From Cudoniella acicularis (lineage: Eukaryota > Ascomycota > Leotiomycetes > Helotiales > Helotiaceae), in contig JAAMPI010000862.1 in the NCBI GenBank assembly GCA_013054445.1, positions 1 to 24,147 of the forward strand: DNA of 24,147 bases, read 5' to 3'. Positions 9,222-19,000 of this stretch are shown here, in pieces. The notes beneath the pieces were generated by a model, which was given only the letters and a program-made list of their open reading frames with translations, was not told the DNA's origin and did no database searches. A program made the position numbers and the translations under genes. How positions within the stretch are numbered: position 1 is the stretch's first letter; each line of letters begins with the position of its first letter.

Positions 9222-10478
9222 ATGCTCCGAAGAACCTTCGCGACTGTCGTCAAAATGGCATCTGCGCCCACGGAATTAGTTGGAGCTGCTGGGTCACGCT
9301 ATCGTTTCATGGAACTAATTCAAGAAAGACCACATTTGGGTCGCGTCTGGTTGGCAACGTTCGAGATCCCCCCTCAATTGTATGGTTGAACTTTCAAACT
9401 AACCGTTGTTCAGGTCTGGAAAAGATCAGTTTATTTTGAAAGATATTCCCAAAGACATATTCTCTAATTTTAATGAGGAGATATGGCCCCAACTTCGTCA
9501 GAATGTTTACACACGACTACCGTCGGACACAATACCTGATCAGCGCATATTCGTCTACAAATATTTTGCCGATGACTTCCTGGACCTGATCAAGAAAAAA
9601 AATCCCAATGCAAGCTAGGAAAAAAAATTCTCAAAGACAGTTTACGAGGGATTGCCGAATTGCATGACCAACAGGTTGTCCATCTCGGTAAGTTGAGCCA
9701 TTTCCATATCAGAAAGCTACGCCAAAATCCAACCGCCAACTAACATTTCTTTTTAAAGATATCAAGCCAGATAACATCGTGGTCAACTACCACAAATTTA
9801 GCCAAGAGACAGTGGTTGACCAGGTTCAAGTCGCCGATCTTGAAAACGCAGCTTTCCTTCCAAAAGGCAGGTGCATCAAAGGGATGCTGGCTGGTAACGA
9901 CAATTGGCGGAGTCCAGAAGCGCATCTCAAGGGCGAACTCAACAAACCAACAGACATATTCTCTTTTGGCATTGTTGTATGTTCCTTTCCTTCCTCCCTC
10001 TAACCTCCTCTCTCTTTCCTTTTCCCCTTTTCTCGGGTTCCCCTCTTTGCTTAATACACCAAACGACTTTCCAAACAAAATGCTAACTATAATTTGATAC
10101 ACTTAGTGCATATATGCTGTACTCGGACGCGTGATCCTTGGTCCCGACGATGATTTCAAAAAACATGTAGCGGCCGGCGCATTGCCGTCACAAATTCGAT
10201 TACAGCGAATAGTTTCATACTTCGCAGATCGGGACGGCATTAATGGGCTCCTGAAGCACGTCGGGGATGACGATATGAGTTGTCAGATTCTATCAATGCT
10301 TTGGGACGGACGAACAGATGAAGAAATTCCTTATAGACCTTTTGAGGAGTGGAATGATGTCGAGGTCAGTGGTAATGAGGTGTTTCAGGATCTTATCAAG
10401 CAGTTGACGAGTCTGGATCCAGCGAGGAGGATCACAGCTAAAAAGGCTTTGGAGCATCCTTGGTTTGAAGGCGTTTGA
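9222..10478 (+). CDS. Divergent protein kinase-like protein, frame broken at two A8 runs
   Basis: There are four exons: 9222-9358, 9414-9687, 9759-9976 and 10107-10478. Introns are 55 nt (GTTCGA..GTTCAG, branch CTAAC), 71 nt (GTAAGT..TAAAG, CTAAC) and 130 nt (GTATGT..CTTAG, CTAAC). The product is about 332 aa once the frame is repaired. Kinase landmarks are FILKDIP (Lys about 55), a catalytic loop HLDIKPDN (about 135-142) split by intron 2, DLE in place of DFG (about 163-165), RSPEA in place of APE, and a C-lobe ending LDPARRITAKKALEHPWF. The glycine-rich loop is absent; ERPHLGRVWLAT stands in its place. Activity is therefore uncertain. Frame breaks fall at A8 runs 9595-9602 and 9620-9627; A7 in both gives a continuous ...KKKIPMQARKKILKDSL reading. 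The spliced length of 1001 nt is two over a multiple of three, which agrees. The substrate is unknown. Confidence 0.85.
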
Positions 10479-11743
10479 ATTTTCAATGCATGTAATATAA
10501 GGATGAGCTGCCGGTTTGACTTGCCACTTCTAGAGACGGAAATCAGAATTGGATTGAATACTGTACTTTACTAAGATAATAAAAACCTCTATTTATTCCT
10601 TGAAAGGAGAAGATGTCTCAGAAAAGAAAATACAACTTAAGCAAAGACAAGTACCTGATGTCTCTCTTTCCTTTACCATACATTATAGTCTATCTATTTT
10701 TAAAGGTATTAAAAGAAACAGAAAACGCTGATAACTAAGCACCTAGCGGCTTGCAATTTCTTTGAATAGAAATGTTGTATGGATGAATAAATACAGATTT
10801 ATTTTATATGAATTAGAAAAGAGAATAAATGAACTTTAGTTAAATTAGCTAAACTATCTCCCGACTAGAAAAAGAATACAAAGACACTAATTTTCACGTC
10901 AAATATAACTAACCATTAGGGTAAAATTATATACTTCTACCTAATATCTTTCTTCCGGCACCTTCGACAAGGGCAAACTTTTCCTAAGAACTTTTCAAGA
11001 AAGAGACAATAATTTACTCACATCATAAAAAACTCGCGTTCTAGAACTATTTTAACGAGAGTAAATCAGTGGTAATAAAATACAAACAAACCACCTTATT
11101 CATCCCTTTTCCCCTCCCCAAAAACCCCCAAGTCAACTAGACACAGAAAATAAACTGCAAAAAGGATATTAGCGAAAGAGTTTTCTAACTAGCTACTGTT
11201 TAATAGCATAGAGAGATACATCAACGAGAAACAAATAAGAAAATAATAGAAAATATACGAAACCTCAAGATGATACCAGCAAAGAGGAAAGCAATACGTA
11301 TAAGCCCACTACTACTACTTCACTTTATAAACAACTCCCGAACTTCGAAAACACTTTGCACGACCTCCTCGAAAATCAAAGATAAATACAAATCACCATA
11401 GCCATGCATGCCATCCATCCCAAAAAAAAAAGAAAGATCGAAATTCCAAAAAGCGGCATGAGAGAATATGGATAAATATTATGTGATAAAAAGAAAGAAT
11501 GAGTGCTAAACGCAAATAATCAAGCACAATGTTGGGCATGATGCAAATACGTGACTTCTACCCCCCCCTCACTTCACCGTCAATTCCTATACAATTCCTC
11601 CTAGTCATTTCTCTATCCAGATCAATCAATCAATAATCCCGATATAGAATCCCAACTCTTTGCTGATGGGGATAATAGGCTATGCCTTGGATTTACGTTG
11701 AAATAAAAGTAAGCGGATAATAACTATATTAGTATGAGGTATT

Positions 11744-11766
11744 AAATTTTTTTTTTTTTTAAAAAA
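11744..11766. repeat. A3-T14-A6 homopolymer tract
   Basis: A run of 14 T follows AAA and is followed directly by six A. It can fold on itself and is a likely spot for length errors or variation. Confidence 0.85.
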
Positions 11767-12140
11767 TATAAGAAAATGCTTAGTTAAGAAGAATTCATTT
11801 ATGTTTCTTTATAAAACAGTCAAAGCGATAGCAGTGAATCTAAGTATATATGCCTTGCCACCTCTCTATTTTTGCCCCTCCCCTATCTAACTCAGAATAC
11901 CTAACCGAGAAACTCAACTAATAATCACAATATATCCTCGGATCACAAGAAGCAACCGAGAAACTCGAGAGTATATAGACAATATATTGTTCCTCGATTC
12001 TACTATTAATATACTACTGCAGGCCTCTGCCGCCAGCCCAGTTATGCTACGCACTAATACTGCTCCTTCAAGGATAAATGTAAAAGAGGTGTGAAGTTCA
12101 TCTTCCATCACCCCAGTCTCAGACTATTACATACAAGCGT

Positions 12141-12162
12141 TTGTGTGTGTGAGAGAGAGAGA
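12141..12162. repeat. Compound GT/GA microsatellite
   Basis: A short GT run (TTTGTGTGTGTG) passes directly into a GA run (AGAGAGAGAGAG). It is non-coding and likely to vary in length between strains. Confidence 0.8.
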
Positions 12163-12779
12163 GTATACAACATATACTTTCTCCCTCTGTGTCTCTGCAT
12201 CCATCCGTCTGACACCAACCTAAAGCGGTTCATCACGCCCACTCATCTAACCTCTGTTCAGATGATCACCTTGCTGAATCTCCCTTGCATCCACAACAAT
12301 GCCACTCCTTCAACAAAAGAAGAAAGGAAAAACGTAAATATGCTACATGCGAGCGAGACAAAAGCCCCTCCCTCGTTTCCATCCAAATGCAAGAACTAAC
12401 AACGATTGACCGTCCATTCACTCCAGAGCTCCAGAGACGCCACGCTGACCAGATCAGAACCAGAACCATGTTTTGTATGCTTCGTCGCTTGCTTGCTTTC
12501 CGCTTCATGTCGATGTTGATGAACAAATGAGAATTTCGTATCCTACGCCAAATCATTGCGCCATCCTAGAGTCGAGAGATTGATTGCAACACAACACCAT
12601 TCCCACCTCATCCCTCATGCTTCATGTCGGTTCTTGTGAATGTGTGTTTTTTTCCGCCGTCCATGCTTTTCTCATCCACGTACCCATGTGATCCATCGTC
12701 CCATGGGATATAGAAAAGCAACAAACATCCACCCTAACAATGCCATTGAATTTTTGAACAGAAAACCGCCGTCGTACCC

Positions 12780-15700
12780 TCAGGCATCCATTGTAACTTT
12801 TTTGGCCGTCTCAGTTGAACTGACACTAGCATTTGTGCCACGGCGAGGCATATTGCTGACCGGCGCTGCCTTCGCTTTTGGCTTACGTCGAGTCATCGTA
12901 AGTCCTTCATCACTATCAGAATCGTTATCATCAACTGTGCACACCGTATCGCCATCGCCGTTGTATCCTTCTTCGTCAACATATGGAGCTAAAACAATTG
13001 CGCCATCTGCTTCCATAGATCTTGGTACTTCCGAATCTTTGGTCGATTGCTTTGAAAGCGATGGCGGAGTGAGTGTTTCCGGGGTGCTCTGAGCCGTAAG
13101 GCCAGTATCTGGATGGCAAAGGACACCAGGTTCTCCAAGAAACTCCCCCTCAGGATCAGCCGAGACGGAAGATGCACCGGATATGAGCGCAGGTAGTGAA
13201 GGAACAGAAGGAAAGGTTTGCTCTTGTGAGCTGAGATTGACAGATGAAATAGGTGATGTCGCGTCTGAAGGGGAAGTTACCGATGCGAAGCTTGTCGAGT
13301 TCACGGAACTATATGACTGAGCACGCTTGGCATCCTCCTGCTTTTCCATGAAGATGTGATCATCCGGTGAAGGGGGACAGCTTGCACCGGCTTCGGATTT
13401 CTGAATCGCAGCTTCGGCAATATCCTTTCTCTTCTGTTCGGCATCTTGCTCTAATCTTCTCCGTCGACGAGAGTCACTTGCGCACGTTGAAACGATTCAG
13501 GTGTGCTTGCTCCATAAGTTCGTGGTGCTGGTGTTTTACCTTCGGGTGTCCTGTTTGCCGTGGAAGGTCGCTCTTCGAGATTGGAAGCAGCGTATGTAGT
13601 ATGTGGAAAGTTGGGAGTGGACGCAGATTGAGCTGTGAGATGAAGTTGGTGATTCTCGACCATGTAAGGCTCGAAGAAGAGTGGCGAAGGAAGGGGTCTA
13701 TCATGGCCACCACTGGTAGGGCTGACTTCTGCAGAACGAGACGGCCGATAGCTAAAAGGTTTCTTGTGCTCAAAATGTCCTGGAGCAATAGCATCACTCA
13801 CTGCCACACTAGGCTCCGAATGATTGTTCTCTGCCTCGAATAGATTTCGATCAACCGACCGAGCTCGAGAAGCAGTCCCCTCCTTCAATTTCAGCAAGAG
13901 TGCCCCGACCTCTGTGCCACATGTGACCGCTAAATATCCCACCCATGTGATCTGCAAATGGACCAGGGGTGCTAGAACCATCCTCATGCATCATGCTGCC
14001 GGCCGAAGGTGTTGTGGCCGATTTCGAGTGAGAATGCCCTCTGTGTATGACCGTCTGAATAGACGCAGTCGCCGAGGTGGTACGATCTGGCGCACCTGGT
14101 CTTGTATCAAAATCTGCCGATGTACCGGACGGTACACGTTTGGGGGTAGCTCCTACCGAGGAAGATTGTTGCCCAAAATCAAGTGCAAATGGGTCTCCAA
14201 CATTTACAGCAAGATCTGGACTCGCGGTGAGGCTTTGTGCGAGTGGGTGTTCGTAGGGTTCGCGGTGCTCGTGAGTGGATGAGAAGTATGTTTCATCGCC
14301 GCGCAAGCTGGCTCGTCGACTCTCGCGAGTAATAGGAGTCAAAGGCGTATGGATGTTGTCCGTGCCAGAGCTCGTAGCATTGCTGATAGCTCTCTTCCGG
14401 GAACCTTCGCTCCGAGTCTCGCTCCTGGTGACACCAATAACCTTGTTGATAGTCTTTTTGACCGCCGATCGAGCACGTTCGAGGAAGGTGATGGGTACGA
14501 CTGCCCGTTCCAATTCACGATCATCAACTTCAATCCTCCTACCAGCAGTCCTCCTTGATGGATCTGTATCATCGAGCCACCCAATGAAATTATCGATTCC
14601 TCTGATTACCCATGGATGACGCTTAACCTCTCTCAATTTCATTCGCTCAGTGGGATCCTTGACCAACATTCGTTTGAGCAAGTCGTAAAGCTCGTCATCA
14701 ATATCCTCAAACAAAAGCTCGCCGTCATCCCGATATGGGCCAGTCGATGGGCCAACTCTTTTGCTGATATTGGTTGTGGTGTTGTGCGTTGTTGGATCGA
14801 CAGCCTTCAAGCGCCGCTTCGGAATGTAAACCTCGTCCTTGGCAATAGATCTGAAAAGCTGATATTCGTCCTCGGCTAGAAACGGGATCCGAGCATAGAT
14901 GAGACAGTACAAGGTAACACCCAAAGACCAAACGTCGATTTGCTCAGTGATCTTCGGTTGCTCAATGTCAAGATCGGTATAGCACAACTCTGGAGCGAAG
15001 AATGCTGGAGTTCCCACTGTCTTGGCCAGTTCAAGGTCATCATCGAAGTCTCTGGCATCAGCCTCGGAAATATTTTCTTCCGTCTCTCCTTCTCTGATAG
15101 GTCTTCCAAAATATGACACCCCAAAGTCAGAAATCTTCACCCGATGATCTTTTGTCCACAGAAGATTTGCTGGCTTGATGTCTCGGTGAACAATACCTTC
15201 GTAGTGCAGATACTCGAGACCAAGAACGGTGTCGCGAAACGTCGACCGAGCCTGATCAAGGGTGAAGCATGGAACAAAGGAATAATCTTCTTCGAAACAA
15301 TCGTGAGGAATATCGTCAACGGATGACATGTGCGAAATGATGCTGTCAGCCATGCTAGGAGATCTGCCTCGATAAAGTGGTTCATCTGGATACGATCCAT
15401 GGTACAAGGTATCGAGAGCAGCAGCTGAGCCATGGTTCGATGGAAGATAAGGTAATGGACCAGGAGTTTCTTCTTCATTGTCGCTATCAATGGGCGGAAT
15501 GTCGTACTCGATGGGAAGAGGTGTATGAGCACGAGAGTTGGGACCCGATGGAGCTCGAGACGGCGTCCGCGATGGAGGTCGAGAGCCGGCAGTTGATAGA
15601 GTTGCGGTAGAACGGTTGGAGCGAAGATTTTGAGTCGAGTCGCGGGTTACTTGTCGTGAGAGGGTGAGCATTTCGTCGTCTTCCTCAACTCCATGCTCCA

Positions 15701-16629
15701 AACTCCAATGATCGATGTGTCCTGCATGGAAGAGAGCCTGCCTAGCCCGTTGAGCCTCTTTGCGTTGCCGCCTGCGCTCCATCATTCTAAAATATTTCTC
15801 CCCGTCCTCACTTGCATCCTTGTCCCCGTGCTGTTCGTTCTCTATCCTCCGTCTTTCATATAAACAAATCTGTTGGACACCCTTCTTGCGCCACGCAATC
15901 TCTCCCAATTCAACATGTTCTAAAACCATATAAATCTTCTTCAGTTCTGGGTCATCAATCACCTCCAACAGGCCGACGACATTGGGATGGCGGATCTTCT
16001 TCAAAATAGCAATCTCTCGCTTTGTCTTGTCCTCAGGTGAGACGGTGACCCTGCCCAGCCGGCGCTTCTTTGAGAAACGTTGTATGATTTTGATTGCGAC
16101 ATAGTCTCCCGTCTCGAGACTGCGGGCTAATTTGACCTTTCCATGTACTCCGCGACCAATCTCCTCGATGACTTCGTATTGGTTTATCAGTTTCCGACCC
16201 GTGATGAAGTCCTGCTCGACCTGCGCCTTGTGGGTTCTGCAATGGAGAAGTTAGCTATCACGACGTTATGTGAAAACCGATCTATGCGGCAATCGCAGAC
16301 AGATTCAATCCCAGCACTCTAGAATGTGATAGCACATAATGATTGATGATCTGGAGCGATCACAAAGCCCAGGGCTCCTGGCTGTGGAGCCAGGCGGCGG
16401 TGGGAAATTTTGGTGGGATGGGGGAAAAGTGCGCGAGGCCACACGAAAAAGAAGAGACTCACTCTCGAACTTTATGCATTTGCAGTGGATGGAGGTATGG
16501 GCTTGATTGAGGCGTGCCATCAGAGGGTGGAGGGAGAGGCACACGATGTGGGATGGTGCTGGGAGAGAAGAGTCCAGGACTCGAGGAGGGCGTGCTGGCG
16601 GCGGTCTTCGATGCTGTTGACGGATCCAT
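12780..16629 (-). CDS. CaMKK-type Ser/Thr kinase (SNF1-activating kinase family)
   Basis: It is probably an upstream kinase that phosphorylates the T-loop of SNF1/AMPK (Sak1/Tos3/Ssp1/CmkC type, from family resemblance). Exon 1 is 16463-16629 and the intron 16237-16462 (226 nt, GTGAGT..TTGCAG); the junction gives MHKVRETHKAQVEQD. Landmarks: GRGVHGKV (about 83-90), VAIK with Lys105, a roughly 200-residue low-complexity insert after ELGEIAWRKKG (about 176-380), HRDIKPANLL (about 406), DFGVSYFG (about 426), T-loop TVGTPAFFAPE (about 462-472), kinase domain end HPWVIRGI near 600. A Ser/Thr/Pro-rich tail follows, ending RRGTNASVSSTETAKKV. The frame changes twice in the tail, near 13853-13909 and 13451-13539; total exon length is still a multiple of three (3624 nt, up to 1207 aa). 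The start at 16629 is chosen because protein-like sequence begins at MDPSTASKTAAS. Confidence 0.92.
13451..13539 (-). other. Possible 89-nt intron in the CaMKK-type kinase tail
   Basis: On the minus strand, AG|GTAAAA at 13539 and GATTAG ending at 13451 bound an 89-nt segment, with a branch-like GTGAC about 22 bases from the 3' end. Removing it joins the middle frame of the tail (TANRTPE) to the final frame (EQDAEQKRKDIAEAA). The alternative is a single missing base near 13452-13480, with the segment coding. I cannot choose between them without transcripts. Confidence 0.35.
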
Positions 16630-18900
16630 TGTTGAGATGCACCAAACAGGCGAGTGTCGACATATTTTGGAGGACAGTCCTCTGGGAAGCGGGTTCGATG
16701 TCAGCAAAGCGAAGACATTCCCGTGTTTAGAGCGGCGTAAGGTGCAGAGGCCGTGTAGAATTATGTATGCGAATGTCGCTGATGATGTCGACGGTCGTCT
16801 GGCAGGAGGTCTGGAGTCTTGTGGTAGTGGTGGTGGGGAGAAGGATGCGACTGTTGTATGGCTAGCACACTGGGGCTCGGATGCTGTCAGTTTACTAGCG
16901 TAATCGCGGTTGAATCAGCGATTAGGCTTGTAGGGGTGTTGGTGAGGCCCTGGTCAGTGCAGGGGCAAGGCAGGGGAGCCTGGAGAAGGCGCTGGGCGCT
17001 GGGCGCTGGCTGGCCGAATTACAGGCAACGCGGCGAGAAGCGAACAGGGTCTGAAGACTCAGGGAGCCACAGCGCGCTCAAGTCGGCCACAGGGAGTGCG
17101 GAGCGGCGAAGAGTTGACGATGTCCACTGGGCCAGGATGTGTCGGGAGGGGGAATGTCGCTATACTTTGCTGGGTTTCGGTGGGCTCTGGGTGGAGCTTG
17201 GAAGGCTTGAAGATAGCAAAGCAGCCGAATTAGGAGAGGTTTATGGACCCAGGAACAGTGTTGGTTCTGATGTTCAACCTTCAAAGAAGTTCAACAGTTC
17301 GCCCGCCCGCACCAATCGCAGCCCGAGATGGTCACCGATCTGCCCCAAAATAAATATTTGTCGGGCACTGAGAAGAAGGGAAGAGGGGGCTTCTTCAACG
17401 ACACCACGCCTCAAGGTTCAACCTCCCGCCGGCGAGGGTTTGATGACTCGAGGGCGACAAGCCTCCGGCCTGTGAGCCTGCCAGCCTGGGAGGGCACAAA
17501 CAGAGAGTGCGCGTGCGAGAGACAACACTTTCGCCTGCGGAAAAAGGGTGCCTGGCTGAGGTTGTTCAGGATCACGGCCGAGGAATGATGCAACACAAAA
17601 TGAATTCAGAGACAGATGGGGCAGAAGGGGCAGAAGGGGCAAAAAGGAGGTGGGGATGGACCTCTTGAGCTTCTGAGCAGGTGTGCTGATCAGCTGTAAT
17701 AAGGAAAATAGGTGGTGGCCACTTCTTGACGCCATCCTGCTTCCAACGGCCAATGTACTGCTACAATTCGATTCTTCTCTACGCGGGCACGCAAAGTCTC
17801 AGTGTGCAGAGTCAGTCTGGGGTAGCAACACAACACCACGAGGAGCAACAGACTCGGGCCAGACGCCACCTGCTTCAATGCTTTCTGTTTTGACTCCGGT
17901 GCATACACATGGCGTGCCCGCCAAAGCCCGCAGAGCCCGTCCACCCAATTCCCAGCGCAACGACCATCGTCAATTTATTGTGTGGTAGCCGCTGCACGCC
18001 GCGACAAATGGATCCGCCCCTGAGGAGCAGACCAGCAGTGAACAGTGGGCAGCGGGCAGCGGGAGTGTGCAGTGGGCACTGAGCAGCCAGTAGCAGCAGC
18101 AGCATCGGCATGGTCTTTGCTCTGGAGTCTGGAGTCTGGAGTCTGGAGGCTGGATTGCGAAAATGCCCCTCTGCCCCTCATCTCCCCATTCCCGTTCCCA
18201 TACGCTGGGCTGTTGTGAGACCAAGCCCCCATGAAGGCATCCATCATCCATGGGCGAATCCATTTCAATCCATGAGAATGCGGAGAAGTCATCCAGCCGG
18301 CCTGGAAAGTCCCTGGATGTTTGGCACATCCTGCGTCCCAGCCGCGACGGCGACGGCCGCCAATCCAATAACCTCAGAAGCTGCAGATGCCAGAAGCCAG
18401 AAACCAAAAGCAGAGAAATATGCCGCATAGTGATTCTGTGTTCCCATCAACGTAAGTTTCGTGGTGTCGCCGCGAAGTTCCGGCTTCCCAGATATATCTG
18501 CTCACTGCGACTCTGCGGTATTGGGGACTTGGCTGCTGCATGAAGGGCTTCTGTCCAATGATCCGGACAGCCACCTCGGTTCCTTCGGAGGGCCATATTT
18601 TAAATCGACTGCACTTGCACTCTCACTCTTGTACTCTGAACCGCAGGTCTATCGCAAATCGACGATCCAATATTGCTGGTGTCTGCGGCTTTCCGTCCCT
18701 CTCAATCTCCTGTTCCCCATCTCCGCGCCGTAATGTGATGAGATGAGCTGATGTCTGCCTCTGAATCCTGCTCTGGGCCGCGATGAGTCCGGATGAGACC
18801 TCACAATCAAAGACAGCTAGGGCAGGCCCCGCTGCTAAACACCAGACACCCTCTAAACATTTGTATTACCGTTGTTGGTAGGTGTGTACTTGGAAGTAGC
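16630..18900. other. GC-richer region upstream of the CaMKK-type gene, no gene supported
   Basis: This holds the promoter and 5' UTR of the minus-strand kinase, and then about 2 kb richer in G+C than the 10.5-12.7 kb spacer. Many frames are open on both strands only because stops are rarer; none has a domain, a signal or consistent protein character. Short tandem words are common: GGGGCAGAAG near 17616-17645, GGGCAGCGG near 18050-18062 and TCTGGAG near 18120-18147. No tRNA was seen. Confidence 0.5.
18119..18149. repeat. TCTGGAG short tandem repeat
   Basis: About four consecutive copies of the 7-bp word TCTGGAG, the last degenerate, lie in non-coding DNA next to several GGGCAG and AGCAGC words. 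Confidence 0.7.
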
Positions 18901-18940
18901 TTGCTAGTTTCTATTAACTTGGGCTAGTTTACCTAATTCT

Positions 18941-19000
18941 GCTGCTAGCTCTAGCTGCTAGCTCTAGCTGCTAGCTCTAGCTTCTAGTTTCTATTTCTAG
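18941..19000. repeat. 13-bp CTAG-rich minisatellite
   Basis: Three perfect copies of GCTGCTAGCTCTA (18941-18979) are followed by decayed copies such as GCTTCTAGTTTCTA. Further GCTAGTTT words sit just upstream (18903-18930). Each unit contains the self-complementary GCTAGC. Confidence 0.85.

Larger units (their letters stand above)
10479..12779. other. AT-rich convergent spacer of 2.3 kb
   Basis: This lies between the stops of two convergent kinase genes. It is A-rich on the plus strand, dense in stops, with no frame worth calling. It holds an A3-T14-A6 tract (11744-11766), a GT/GA microsatellite (12141-12162), and AATAAA at about 10578, which could serve the plus-strand kinase. No transposon ends, tRNA or duplicated blocks were seen. 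Confidence 0.6.

Noticed and set aside
16629..16707. Earlier start for the CaMKK-type kinase at 16707
   Set aside because: The 26 extra residues have no protein-like character for this family. The ATG at 16629 leads straight into the Ser/Pro-rich N-terminus.
18733..18810. Possible C/D snoRNA (GTGATGA box followed by CTGA)
   Set aside because: There is no final box D at proper spacing and no terminal stem; GATGAG words are simply repeated here.
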